Made by a program: the position numbers and the translations under genes. A stretch of DNA of 64,000 nucleotides from positions 868,001 through 932,000 of the forward strand of contig NZ_FNBH01000002.1 of the NCBI RefSeq assembly GCF_900102265.1. Reading direction: 5' to 3'. Under the pieces are notes generated by a model. That model was not told where the DNA came from. It saw only the letters and a program-made list of their open reading frames with translations, and ran no database searches. Shown here in pieces: positions 9,104 to 17,641 of this stretch. The first letter of the stretch is position 1. Every line of letters starts with the position of its first letter. Source of the stretch: Epilithonimonas hungarica (lineage in GTDB: Bacteria > Bacteroidota > Bacteroidia > Flavobacteriales > Weeksellaceae).

Positions 9104-10504
9104 TTATCCGAAAAATAAATAAGCCAAAATTACCGAAACTGTCACACCAACCAAATCCGCTAAAAGCATCGAACCAACTGTATATCTTGTATTTTTAATT
9201 CCAACCGAACCGAAATAAACTGCAATGACATAGAACGTTGTATCAGAACTCCCTTGAAGAATTGCCGATAATTTTCCTGCAAAACTGTCCGCCCCAAAAG
9301 TTTTCATTGTGTCCACCATCATTCCGCGTGCTCCGGAACCAGACAATGGTTTTATCAAAGCGGTCGGCAATCCGTCCACGAATCTTGTATCGAGATGTGA
9401 TGCGCTGGCAATCCATTTCATTCCGTCAATAATCACATCAAAAACGCCACTTGTTCTGAGTAATGAAATTGCAATCAACATCCCGACTAAATACGGAATA
9501 ATCTTAACACAAACTGTAAATCCTTCTTTTGCTCCGTCAATAAAAGCATCGAAAATGTTGATTTTTTTATAAACCGCCCCGAGAACTATTGCGAAGAAAA
9601 TCAGCAGGATAATTCCGTTACTCATTACTTTACTGAAGGAATCTAATTCGTCTTTGCTAAGCTGAACAAGGTAAATTACAAGCAAAGCAATAATCGCAGA
9701 AATCCCGCCAATGTAAGCTAAAACAATTGGCTGAAAAAGATTGATTCTTTGTCTGATAGAAACAATCGTCATTGCCGCCAAAGTTGCACAAAATGTTGCA
9801 ATCATACAAGGTAGAAAAATATCCGTCGGTGTTTCCGAACCCATTGATGAACGAATCGCAATAATGGAAACCGGAATCAATGTCAATCCGCTGGCGTGCA
9901 GACAAAGGAACATAATTTGGGCGTTGCTAGCTCTGTCTTTATCTGGATTCAAAGTTTGGAGACTTTCCATCGCTTTGAGTCCAAAAGGCGTTGCGGCATT
10001 GTCAAGACCAAGAAGATTCGCACTGAAATTCAGCATCATATGTCCGAATGAAGGATGGTTTTTCGGAATCTCTGGGAATAATTTTGAGAAAAATGGCTGA
10101 ATCAATCGGCTGAGAAAATTAATTCCACCTGCTTTTTCAGCAATACTCATAAAGCCCATAAAAAGAGCCATAATTCCAATCAGTTTGAGACAGATGTTGA
10201 CCGCAGTTTCGCTGGTTCCAATAACACCGTCGGTTTCTGCAACTCTGTAAGTTTTGACGTTTTGAAGAGAATCCATTTTGTAATGGATGTGACTGTCTTC
10301 GAAATCAGGATTTGATAATAATGATTTTTGAATTTCGGGAGAAATCTGAGCCAATGGTTTTTGAGAAATCTGAATCGTATCGCCTCCTTTTCCAACAACC
10401 ATATCGTTGAAAATCTGACTGTAATTATCAGAACTGAAATATTTGACAGATGCAACCGCAATTGCAATAATGATGAAGGCGGACCAAATCCTGCTTAGAA
10501 CCAT
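9104..10504 (-). CDS. fused SpmA/SpmB-like nucleoside-recognition (Gate) domain membrane protein
   Basis: The 466-residue integral membrane protein has about ten membrane segments and two nucleoside-recognition-type halves. The first carries LLGLDNAATPFGLKAMESL, as in SpmA. The second carries SGSGARGMMVDTM and ILQGSSDTTFYVIAVYFGSVG, as in SpmB. Spore-forming Firmicutes encode these as two proteins for spore maturation; Bacteroidota do not sporulate and often carry the fused form, whose role is unknown. Transport of a small solute is an inference from the domain name only. Confidence 0.82.
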   Translation of the reverse strand: MVLSRIWSAFIIIAIAVASVKYFSSDNYSQIFNDMVVGKGGDTIQISQKPLAQISPEIQKSLLSNPDFEDSHIHYKMDSLQNVKTYRVAETDGVIGTSETAVNICLKLIGIMALFMGFMSIAEKAGGINFLSRLIQPFFSKLFPEIPKNHPSFGHMMLNFSANLLGLDNAATPFGLKAMESLQTLNPDKDRASNAQIMFLCLHASGLTLIPVSIIAIRSSMGSETPTDIFLPCMIATFCATLAAMTIVSIRQRINLFQPIVLAYIGGISAIIALLVIYLVQLSKDELDSFSKVMSNGIILLIFFAIVLGAVYKKINIFDAFIDGAKEGFTVCVKIIPYLVGMLIAISLLRTSGVFDVIIDGMKWIASASHLDTRFVDGLPTALIKPLSGSGARGMMVDTMKTFGADSFAGKLSAILQGSSDTTFYVIAVYFGSVGIKNTRYTVGSMLLADLVGVTVSVILAYLFFG

Positions 10505-10600
10505 TCGGAAAATTAATTTTTAGTAAATGTAAGAAAAGATATGAGATGTTAGATTTTACAAGTTGGTTTTTAGAATTATTTGCAGTTCATAACACAATAT

Positions 10601-10667
10601 TGTCATTCCGTAGGAATCTCAACAACGGAAACTATGAATGTTATATTTAGATTCCTACTGAATGACA
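10601..10667. repeat. TGTCATTCCG-type imperfect palindrome
   Basis: Arms at 10601-10619 (starting TGTCATTCCGTAGG) and 10649-10667 are 19 bases long with one mismatch. Related copies are at 25032-25053, 33175 onward and 37834-37899. Confidence 0.85.
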
Positions 10668-10704
10668 AACTTCACGGTAAATGTTATGCTAAAATTTGAA
10701 GTCG

Positions 10705-10795
10705 AATTGTTGCGACCCGACTTGAGCGGAAATCCTTTTTACGCAACGAAGTGGAGTGAAAAGATTGGGAGCGGAAGGCGGAAAAGTCGCCCAAA
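10705..10795. repeat. GAGCGGAAATCC-type dispersed repeat
   Basis: The copy contains CCCGACTTGAGCGGAAATCC, a central segment, and GATTGGGAGCGGAAGGCGG ending in CGCCCAAA. The same two blocks occur at about 25095-25255, again next to a TGTCATTCCG unit, and in inverted orientation around 33082-33270. Confidence 0.75.
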
Positions 10796-10841
10796 CTATG
10801 TATTACAAAAACTGACATTTGTCATTTATTTTAAATTATAC

Positions 10842-10873
10842 TTGTTTAGTATGAATTCAATTTTATAAGTTTG
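10842..10873 (+). promoter_or_regulatory. Promoter of the metNIQ leader
   Basis: TAAGTTTG at 10866-10873 fits the Bacteroidota -7 consensus TAnnTTTG. A TTG at 10842-10844, 21 bases upstream, fits the -33 element. Transcription would start near 10880. Confidence 0.65.
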
Positions 10874-10900
10874 CAGAGGCTTTTTTTAAAACACTATACA

Positions 10901-10936
10901 ATGTTGGAATTTGTTTGTTGCATAAGATTGATATGA
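10901..10936 (+). CDS. Putative metNIQ leader peptide (MLEFVCCIRLI)
   Basis: An 11-codon ORF starts about 20 bases after the expected transcription start, behind an A-rich stretch. It carries two adjacent Cys codons (10916-10921) and stops at TGA 10934-10936. Cys is rare in this proteome. The ORF is followed by a terminator and then metN, so it may report on cysteine (sulfur) charging. It is short, so chance cannot be ruled out. Confidence 0.4.
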   Translation: MLEFVCCIRLI

Positions 10937-10963
10937 AGAAAGAAATGGTGTGTTTATTTTGAA

Positions 10964-11000
10964 AAACCTTTCATAACTCATTTGAAAGGTTTTTTATTTT
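10964..11000 (+). terminator. Attenuator-type terminator upstream of metN
   Basis: AAACCTTTCA (10964-10973) and TGAAAGGTTT (10983-10992) form a perfect 10-bp stem with a 9-base loop and a U-rich tail. It stands 18 bases before the metN ATG and downstream of its promoter, so read-through must be controlled or the leader is a separate RNA. Confidence 0.8.
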
Positions 11001-11017
11001 TTAATTAATGAATAAAA

Positions 11018-12046
11018 ATGATTGAATTGATAGACGTTTCCAAACGTTTTACTACTAAAAATAAAACTATCCAAGCCTTATCGGACGTTTCCCTGACTGT
11101 TGAAAAAGGGGAAATCTTCGGTGTGATTGGAACTTCCGGCGCCGGAAAAAGTACGCTCATCCGATGCGTGAATCTCTTGGAAAGGCCAAACGAAGGAAAA
11201 GTAATTGTTGATGGAATTGAATTAACGAAACTTTCCGATTCTCAACTGACTCTGGAACGAAGAAAAATTGCGATGATTTTCCAGCATTTCAATTTGTTAT
11301 CTTCAAGAAATGTTTTTGATAATGTGGCTTTTCCGTTGGAATTGGAAGGACAATCTAAATCCCAAATTAAAGAAAAAGTAGATTCGCTTTTGGAATTGGT
11401 TGGGCTGAAAGAAAAGGCAAAAGATTACCCTGCGAACCTTTCCGGTGGACAAAAACAGAGAGTTGCGATTGCAAGAGCTTTGGCGAACGACCCAAAAGTT
11501 CTTTTGTGTGACGAAGCGACAAGTGCGCTTGACCCGGCAACTACAAAATCGATTCTGCAACTTCTGAAATCTATCAATCAAAAACTGAATCTTACAATTC
11601 TGCTCATCACTCACGAAATGGAAGTGATTAAAAGTATTTGTGATAAAGTGGCTGTAATTGATAATGGCGAATTAGCGGAACAAGGAAAAGTTGAGCAGAT
11701 TTTCATCCACCCGGAAAAAGAAATCACGAAAGGTTTCATCCAGTCTTCTCTGAATGTAGAATTACCTTTAATCTATCAGAATTCTATTAGTAATATCGAT
11801 AGTGAAAATAACAATCCTTTGGTTAAAATTCTCGTTCGCGGGAATGATGAACAAAGTTCCGTTATCATTAATCTGTACGAGAAATTTATGGTTAAAGCAA
11901 AGATTATCAGCGCCCAACTGGAATATGTAGGCCACTTGAGTTTCGGAGTTTTGCTTTTGGAACTGAAAGAAGGAAATACCAAGGAAGCTTTGGCTTACTT
12001 GGAAAATGAATATGCAAACACAGAAATTTTAGGTTATGTCGGATAG
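11018..12046 (+). CDS. metN: methionine ABC transporter ATP-binding protein
   Basis: The 342-residue ABC ATPase has Walker A GTSGAGKST at 38-46, signature LSGGQKQR at 141-148 and Walker B VLLCDE at 161-166. A C-terminal NIL/C2 domain (about 265-340) binds methionine in MetN and shuts the transporter down. The product powers import of methionine by MetNIQ at the inner membrane. It overlaps metI by 11 bases. The leader upstream suggests control by transcription attenuation. Confidence 0.94.
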   Translation: MIELIDVSKRFTTKNKTIQALSDVSLTVEKGEIFGVIGTSGAGKSTLIRCVNLLERPNEGKVIVDGIELTKLSDSQLTLERRKIAMIFQHFNLLSSRNVFDNVAFPLELEGQSKSQIKEKVDSLLELVGLKEKAKDYPANLSGGQKQRVAIARALANDPKVLLCDEATSALDPATTKSILQLLKSINQKLNLTILLITHEMEVIKSICDKVAVIDNGELAEQGKVEQIFIHPEKEITKGFIQSSLNVELPLIYQNSISNIDSENNNPLVKILVRGNDEQSSVIINLYEKFMVKAKIISAQLEYVGHLSFGVLLLELKEGNTKEALAYLENEYANTEILGYVG

Positions 12047-12689
12047 TATCATCAATTTGTTATTTCAAGGGACGATTGAAACTGTTGTAATGACCTTGGT
12101 TTCAGGATTTTTCGGATTTGTTTTAGGATTACCGACGGGAATTTTCCTTTTTCTCACAAGAAAAGGTCAGTTATTGGAAAATAAGATATCACACCAGATC
12201 GTATCCATTATAGTCAATATTTTCCGTTCGATCCCTTTTATCATTCTCATTGTGTGGATGATACCTTTCACACGAACGATTGTTGGAACGTCGATTGGCG
12301 TTTCTGCAGCATTAGTTCCGTTGAGTGTGGGTTCTGCTCCATTCATTGCAAGATTGGTAGAAAACAGTCTGTTGGAAATACCTTCAGGGTTGATAGAAGC
12401 AGCGAGAGCAATGGGCGCAAAACCGCTTCAAATCATCCGAAAAGTCCTTTTACCAGAAGCTTTGCCTTCGTTAATCAATAATGTCAGTATTACATTGATT
12501 ACGCTTGTCGGATATTCTGCAATGGGAGGCGCAGTCGGTGCTGGCGGTTTGGGACAAGTTGGTTATCAGTATGGATACATCGGATACGATTTTGCTGTAA
12601 TGAATTCTGTTCTGATATTATTAATTGTGCTGGTTTTCATTATTCAAATTTCCGGAGACCTGCTTTCGAAAAAATTCAATCATAGATAA
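12036..12689 (+). CDS. metI: methionine ABC transporter permease
   Basis: The 217-residue permease has five membrane segments typical of MetI. The EAA loop EAARAMGAKPLQIIRKVLLP contacts the ATPase. The start lies inside the end of metN (11-base overlap), which points to translational coupling. Assignment rests on this motif, the size and the position between metN and metQ. Confidence 0.94.
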   Translation: MSDSIINLLFQGTIETVVMTLVSGFFGFVLGLPTGIFLFLTRKGQLLENKISHQIVSIIVNIFRSIPFIILIVWMIPFTRTIVGTSIGVSAALVPLSVGSAPFIARLVENSLLEIPSGLIEAARAMGAKPLQIIRKVLLPEALPSLINNVSITLITLVGYSAMGGAVGAGGLGQVGYQYGYIGYDFAVMNSVLILLIVLVFIIQISGDLLSKKFNHR

Positions 12690-12795
12690 TCTTAAAACTA
12701 ATAATTCCCGCAGATTATTCATATTTAGCAAATTTAAAATTTGACAATAATCGAATCAGAAAATCCACAAGAGTTTAATTATAATTTATAAAAAA

Positions 12796-13596
12796 ATGAA
12801 ATCGAAAATATTTGCTTTAGCATTGGCTATCATTACATTATCAGCCTGCAATAAAAAAGAATCGAATCCGAATGTCCTGAAAGTCGGAATCGCAACTGGA
12901 CCAGAGCAAAATCTTGCCGAAGCTGCCAAAAAGGTAGCGAAAGAAAAATACGGATTGGATGTGGAACTGGTAACCTTCAATGATTACGTTGTTCCAAATG
13001 AAGCTTTGAACCAAGGCGATGTGGACGTGAACGCTTTTCAGCATTTACCCTATTTGGAAGAACAATCTAAGCAACGTGGTTATAAATTGGCTGTTGTAGG
13101 AAAAACATTTGTTTACCCAATTGTGGCTTATTCTAAAAAGATAAAATCAGTTTCGGAGTTACAAGCTGGACAAACTATTGTGATTCCAAATGACCCGACA
13201 AACGGCGGACGTTCTTTGCTATTATTACAAAAACAAGGATTAATTAAATTAAAAGACGACGTTGGACTTTTACCAAAAGTAACAGACATTATTGAGAATC
13301 CGAAAAATCTAAAAATTCTTGAATTAGAAGCACCACAAATCCCAAGAGTCCTGGAAGATAAAGAAGTAGCTCTGGCCATCATCAATAACAATTTTGCAGC
13401 TCAGGCCGGACTTGACCCGGAAAAAGAAGGTTTGTTCACAGAAGATAAAAATTCACCTTACGCTAACCTTATCGTTTCCAGAGAAAACAATAAAAATGAT
13501 GATAAAGTCCAAAAATTTGTACAAGCTTATCAATCTCCGGAAGTAGAAACTGTCGCTAAACAAACCTTCAAAGGAGGTGCTGTGAAAGCGTGGTAA
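12796..13596 (+). CDS. metQ: methionine-binding lipoprotein
   Basis: The 266-residue protein begins with a lipoprotein signal and lipobox LSACN (Cys18). The mature part matches the NlpA/MetQ family: VLKVGIATGP near the start, then DYVVPNEALNQGDVDVNAFQH, FVYPIVAYSKK and IPNDPTNGGRSLLLLQ. It delivers methionine to MetNI from the periplasm. It lies 106 bases after metI and ends at a strong terminator. Confidence 0.94.
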   Translation: MKSKIFALALAIITLSACNKKESNPNVLKVGIATGPEQNLAEAAKKVAKEKYGLDVELVTFNDYVVPNEALNQGDVDVNAFQHLPYLEEQSKQRGYKLAVVGKTFVYPIVAYSKKIKSVSELQAGQTIVIPNDPTNGGRSLLLLQKQGLIKLKDDVGLLPKVTDIIENPKNLKILELEAPQIPRVLEDKEVALAIINNNFAAQAGLDPEKEGLFTEDKNSPYANLIVSRENNKNDDKVQKFVQAYQSPEVETVAKQTFKGGAVKAW

Positions 13597-13624
13597 AACT
13601 TTCACGTTATATCTAATTTTTTTA

Positions 13625-13660
13625 AATTGGCGATTCAGTTTGAATCGCCAATTTTATTTA
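13625..13660 (+). terminator. Terminator of metNIQ
   Basis: AATTGGCGATTCA (13625-13637) and TGAATCGCCAATT (13641-13653) form a perfect 13-bp stem with a GTT loop, followed by TTATTTATT. Confidence 0.88.
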
Positions 13661-13818
13661 TTATTTATCAAACATTAATTATGATTTGAAAATTATTATT
13701 GATAAATATTTTGCCCGCAACTATTCAATCCAATTTAATAAATGCACAAAAGCAATGTTTGCCATAATTTCCGATTATGATTTAAATCATTTTATTAGTT
13801 TTTATTTATTCTAAATAA

Positions 13819-13826
13819 TAAGTTTG
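13819..13826 (+). promoter_or_regulatory. Promoter -7 element of the FISUMP gene
   Basis: TAAGTTTG matches TAnnTTTG and ends 16 bases before the ATG at 13843, which gives a short A-rich leader. Confidence 0.6.
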
Positions 13827-13842
13827 TAAAAAATTTAAAATT

Positions 13843-14907
13843 ATGCTTAATAAATATCTTTGTTTAGGATTGTTTGCAGTCTTTGTTAACACTAATGCCC
13901 AAAACTGTACACCACAAGCCACGGGACCTAATGTTGGCGACACAGGTTGCGTGACCCTTACTTATCAGAACCAACCCGTGTTCTACAAAACCGTAAGAGC
14001 AGCTGACGGAAACGAATGGCTACAACAAAACCTTGGAAGTTCAAACGTAGCAACAAGCATCGGCGACGAAGGTGCTCGTGGAGACTATTTCCAATACGGA
14101 CGTTGGGACGATGGACATCAATTGAAAACATCTGAAACTACAGAAACATATCCGACACCTAATAATCCGGTAGGTCTAGGAGCTGGAACAGCACTATTCT
14201 ACATTGGTGGAGGGACTCCTTGGTCATCCAATTACACTGGTTGGTTTGCAAATCCAGACCAAAATGATAACTGGACTGCTAAAACTCTTTCCGAAGTTAC
14301 AGACCACAATGGAATGGACCCTTGTAAAGCAATCGGGAACGATTGGGAAATGCCATCTGAAGCTGATTGGGATCTTGTAATGACAAAAGAGAACATTTTT
14401 CCAAAACCTGCTGGCTCTACTAATTCAGGAATGCAAAGAGGCTTTGAGAGCAATTTGAAGATCGCTGGTGCTGGCGCTCGTAAAGATGCCGGCTGGGCTT
14501 TTGAAGGAACTCGTGCTTATCTTTGGACAAGGTCAGCTAGTTCAAATCCTAACTTCTATCGTTACGCCTATTTAGGAGCTGCAGCTTCTAGCACAACTGG
14601 TTTTGGTGGCGATGCAAAAAGCTTCGGGTATTCTGTAAGATGTGTGAACAAGTCGAATAACACTTTAGCTGTTAACGATTACTCTAAAGTCGATTTTAAC
14701 TTTGGACCAAATCCTGCCGATAAATTCATCAATATCAACACAGAAAATGCGTTGAAGTCGGTAGAAGTTTTATCTATCACAGGGCAGAAAATATCAGAAA
14801 CCAAAGACAAAACGGTAGATATTTCTCGTTTGACATCAGGAAATTATTTCATCAAAATAACTTTCGAAAACGGAAAAACAACGACGAAAAAATTCATCAA
14901 GAAGTAA
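13843..14907 (+). CDS. secreted FISUMP-domain protein with T9SS sorting domain
   Basis: The 354-residue protein has a signal peptide cleaved after about residue 19. Residues about 45-265 form a FISUMP (Fibrobacter succinogenes major paralogous) domain, with ADGNEWLQQNLGS, a GDYFQYGRWDDG segment, PCKAIGNDWEMPSEADWDLV and the closing GYSVRCV. The C-terminal 75 residues are a T9SS type A sorting domain (FNFGPNPADKFININ to TTKKFIKK). It should be secreted or anchored at the cell surface. The biochemical role of FISUMP domains is unknown. Confidence 0.9.
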   Translation: MLNKYLCLGLFAVFVNTNAQNCTPQATGPNVGDTGCVTLTYQNQPVFYKTVRAADGNEWLQQNLGSSNVATSIGDEGARGDYFQYGRWDDGHQLKTSETTETYPTPNNPVGLGAGTALFYIGGGTPWSSNYTGWFANPDQNDNWTAKTLSEVTDHNGMDPCKAIGNDWEMPSEADWDLVMTKENIFPKPAGSTNSGMQRGFESNLKIAGAGARKDAGWAFEGTRAYLWTRSASSNPNFYRYAYLGAAASSTTGFGGDAKSFGYSVRCVNKSNNTLAVNDYSKVDFNFGPNPADKFININTENALKSVEVLSITGQKISETKDKTVDISRLTSGNYFIKITFENGKTTTKKFIKK

Positions 14908-14930
14908 TATCACTTCAAATCATTAAGGAA

Positions 14931-14957
14931 AAAGACGCTCAATTGAGCGTCTTTTTT
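14931..14957. terminator. Bidirectional terminator
   Basis: AAAGACGCTC AATT GAGCGTCTTT is a perfect hairpin with U-runs on both strands. It lies between the convergent genes ending at 14907 and 14956. Confidence 0.88.
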
Positions 14958-15468
14958 ATTCTAAATAAATCAAGACATCTTTTTCTACTTCCTCGTCTTC
15001 TGATGTTATGAGAATTCCATTTTCTGTTCTCTCCTGTAATTCTTTAATAAAAAAACTACTCTCAAAAAACTGACGATGCACACCTTGTAAGAGACTCATA
15101 AAATAATCCATCCCGACCCTGTTGTTATGAAGGTCCATCTTGGTTTCCAACGGTTCATTCGGGAAAAGGTCCTCGTGCATATCGGTAAGTTTCTCACACC
15201 ATTTAAGAGATTTTTTAGGCGATGAAACCTTGCAGAAATACATCATGATCAAGCAACACCAATATGCATGTCGGAAAGCGTTTCCTTCGCCATTATTTGA
15301 GCTGGTCTCAGGATATAGTTCTTTAGCTTTCGCAAATGCCTTGAAGCTTGCATAAGTGTACAAAACAGCAAACAACGGATGCATGATCCCAATAGAAAAG
15401 ACCTTCAAAAGTTTTTTAAAGGTCAATGATTTCAACGTTCTAAAAAATATACCTATAAATCTCATCAA
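14956..15468 (-). CDS. DUF6973-like uncharacterised protein
   Basis: The 170-residue protein carries GNAFRHAYWCC at about 62-72 and MDLHNNRVGMDY at about 111-122, the two His/Asn blocks I associate with DUF6973-type proteins. Conserved His residues suggest a metal or catalytic site, but no reaction is known. The N-terminus is basic with a hydrophobic stretch (about 24-42) that may be a membrane anchor. It is upstream of nothing in the same operon; accD lies 50 bases further upstream in the same orientation. Confidence 0.6.
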   Translation of the reverse strand: MMRFIGIFFRTLKSLTFKKLLKVFSIGIMHPLFAVLYTYASFKAFAKAKELYPETSSNNGEGNAFRHAYWCCLIMMYFCKVSSPKKSLKWCEKLTDMHEDLFPNEPLETKMDLHNNRVGMDYFMSLLQGVHRQFFESSFFIKELQERTENGILITSEDEEVEKDVLIYLE

Positions 15469-15518
15469 TAAAAAACTCTCCCAGATTTGAGAGAGTATAT
15501 TTTAGTTCTATAATTTGA

Positions 15519-16376
15519 TCAATGATACTCGTGGATCAAAAGTTTCACTGCTCGGGAAACCTGCTGTTTGATTTCCGTTCTTTTCACAATGAAGTCAACA
15601 AAACCTTTTTCCTGCAAGAATTCTGATGTCTGGAAACCTTCCGGCAGATCTTTACCAATCGTTTCACGAATAACTCTTGGTCCCGCGAATCCGATCAAAG
15701 CACTTGGTTCCGCAATAATAAGGTCAGCAGTCATTGCAAATGAAGCTGTGATCCCTCCAAAAGTCGGATCGGTCAAGTAGGCGATATAAGGTAAACCAGC
15801 GTCAGAAAGCTGGACCAACTTGGCCTGAACTTTCGCCAGCTGCATCAATGAGTAAGCTGCTTCCTGCATTCTCGCTCCACCTGATTGGCAGATGATCATA
15901 TAAGGTAATTTGTTTTTGATACAATAGTCGATCGCTCTACGGATCTTTTCTCCCATCACAGAGCCTAACGATCCACCGATGAAAGCAAAATCCATACAAG
16001 AAACCACCATTTCCACACCATTCACTTTTCCAGTTGCGTTACGGATAGAATCCGTCAGTTTGGTTTTGGACTTCACTTCTTTCAGACGGTCTGTGTAAGA
16101 TTTTGTATCCTTGAACTTAAGAATATCCACACTTTCCACGTCAGCATCCAATTCCTTGAATTTCTGCTCATCAAAAAGCATATCAAAATATTCTCTGCTT
16201 CCTATCCTTACGTGGAAACCATCTTCCGGAGACACAAAATTATTAGCTTTAAGTTCTTCAGCTTCTATAATTTTTCCAGTTGGCGTTTTGTGCCAAAGCC
16301 CTTTTGGAACGTCTTTTTTATCTTCTGTAGAAGTGGTGATGTTTTGTGTTTTCCTTTTAAACCAATCAAATGCCAT
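15519..16376 (-). CDS. accD: acetyl-CoA carboxylase carboxyltransferase subunit beta
   Basis: The 285-residue protein forms the carboxyltransferase with AccA and transfers CO2 from biotin to acetyl-CoA, the first step of fatty-acid synthesis. The crotonase-like core is intact: [32 protein letters not shown] and GFAGPRVI. The N-terminal zinc ribbon is degenerate. Where the four-cysteine (CxxC...CxxC) motif is expected, residues 27-55 read LWHKTPTGK...[12 protein letters not shown] with no cysteine. I believe this occurs in other Flavobacteriia too. The assignment as AccD is firm despite this. Confidence 0.94.
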   Translation of the reverse strand: MAFDWFKRKTQNITTSTEDKKDVPKGLWHKTPTGKIIEAEELKANNFVSPEDGFHVRIGSREYFDMLFDEQKFKELDADVESVDILKFKDTKSYTDRLKEVKSKTKLTDSIRNATGKVNGVEMVVSCMDFAFIGGSLGSVMGEKIRRAIDYCIKNKLPYMIICQSGGARMQEAAYSLMQLAKVQAKLVQLSDAGLPYIAYLTDPTFGGITASFAMTADLIIAEPSALIGFAGPRVIRETIGKDLPEGFQTSEFLQEKGFVDFIVKRTEIKQQVSRAVKLLIHEYH

Positions 16377-16384
16377 AAGATCTA

Positions 16385-16460
16385 TAATTGATGAATGATA
16401 ATTGATAATTGATGATGAAACAATTTAGAAAACCGTTTATCGCTCATCAATTATCATTTA
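16385..16460. repeat. TGATAATTGATGA-type repeat
   Basis: Tandem TGATAATTGATAATTGATGATGA and an inverted copy TCATCAATTATCATTTAT flank a short spacer between fbaA and accD. Related pieces occur at 33060-33081 and about 36403-36425. Confidence 0.6.
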
Positions 16461-16469
16461 TAAATTTTA

Positions 16470-17537
16470 TTAAAGTGTATTAATATTGTTCAGGTCTTCG
16501 AAAGCCTGTGTCAATCTCTTGATATAAGTTTCTTCTCCTTTTCTTACCCAAACTCTTGGATCATAGAATTTCTTGTTTGGCGCATCTGCTCCTGTTGGGT
16601 TTCCGATTTGATGACGTAGATAATCGATTTTCTCAGTCATGTAATCTCTGATTCCTTCTGTATAACCGAATTGAAGATCTGTATCGATGTTCATTTTTAC
16701 AACTCCATAACTGATCGCTTCTCGGATCTCCATCAATGTAGAACCTGATCCACCGTGGAATACGAAATTTACCGGTTTCTCTCCTGTTCCGAATTTTTGC
16801 TGAACATATTTCTGAGAATTATCAAGAATTTTTGGGGTCAATTTTACGTTACCCGGTTTGTAAACACCGTGTACGTTTCCGAAAGCAGCAGCAATCGTGA
16901 AGTTATCAGAAACTGCTTTCAAAACTTCATAAGCGTGTGCTACTTCTTCTGGCTGAGTGTATAGTTTTGAACTGTCAACATCAGAGTTGTCAACACCATC
17001 TTCTTCTCCTCCTGTTACACCCAGTTCAATTTCAAGAGTCATTCCCATTTTGTTCATTCTCTCGAAATATTTTGCAGAAACCTCAAGATTTTCCTCAATA
17101 GGCTCTTCTGAGAAATCCAACATATGAGAAGAGTAAAGAGACTTCCCGTTTTGTTTGTAAAACTCTTCACTTGCATCCAAAAGACCATCAACCCAAGGTA
17201 ACAATTTTTTTGCACAGTGGTCTGTGTGAAGGATAACAGTCGCTCCGTAAGCTTCTGCCAAAGTGTGGATGTGTTTTGCTCCTGCAACAGCTCCCAGAAC
17301 TGCCGCTTTTTGATTTTCATTGCTCAGGCCTTTTCCAGCATTGAAAATAGAACCTCCGTTCGAGAACTGGATGATTACCGGTGCATTAAGTTTCGCAGCA
17401 GTCTCCAATGTTGCGTTGATATTACTAGAACCGATCACATTAGCTGCCGGAAGTGCAAACTGCTTCTCTTTGGCATAATCGAATATTTCTGTTACTAAAG
17501 AACCAGTGGCAACTCCTGCCGGAAATTTTCTGCTCAT
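16470..17537 (-). CDS. fbaA: fructose-bisphosphate aldolase, class II
   Basis: The 355-residue zinc aldolase cleaves or forms fructose-1,6-bisphosphate in glycolysis and gluconeogenesis. ILHTDHCAKK carries catalytic Asp106 and zinc ligand His107. Further zinc ligands sit in GNVHGVYKPG and FVFHGGSGS, and NIDTDLQFGYTEG binds substrate. The length and the long internal loops match class IIA (E. coli FbaA-like) enzymes. It appears to be transcribed alone or with accD downstream. Confidence 0.96.
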   Translation of the reverse strand: MSRKFPAGVATGSLVTEIFDYAKEKQFALPAANVIGSSNINATLETAAKLNAPVIIQFSNGGSIFNAGKGLSNENQKAAVLGAVAGAKHIHTLAEAYGATVILHTDHCAKKLLPWVDGLLDASEEFYKQNGKSLYSSHMLDFSEEPIEENLEVSAKYFERMNKMGMTLEIELGVTGGEEDGVDNSDVDSSKLYTQPEEVAHAYEVLKAVSDNFTIAAAFGNVHGVYKPGNVKLTPKILDNSQKYVQQKFGTGEKPVNFVFHGGSGSTLMEIREAISYGVVKMNIDTDLQFGYTEGIRDYMTEKIDYLRHQIGNPTGADAPNKKFYDPRVWVRKGEETYIKRLTQAFEDLNNINTL

Positions 17538-17641
17538 TTTATTATATTTTTTAAGATTTTTTTGGACTGTAAAGTTATGAAATTATTAACAATTATAATT
17601 TCAATTTTAATATGTTATGTTAAGGATAGTTTTTTTCTTCA

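Larger units (their letters stand above)
10505..10865. other. Intergenic region between the Gate-domain gene and the metN promoter
   Basis: No credible gene is seen here. The stretch holds two adjacent repeats (10601-10667 and about 10705-10795, listed separately) and AT-rich sequence. The 68-codon ORF at 10662-10868 is made of repeat sequence. Confidence 0.7.

Noticed and set aside
10662-10868. 68-codon ORF upstream of metN
   Set aside because: It spans two intergenic repeats and the metN promoter.
10874-11000. SAM riboswitch (SAM-I or SAM-II) in the metN leader
   Set aside because: The conserved core sequences of these riboswitches are not seen; the leader is better explained by a mini-ORF plus terminator.
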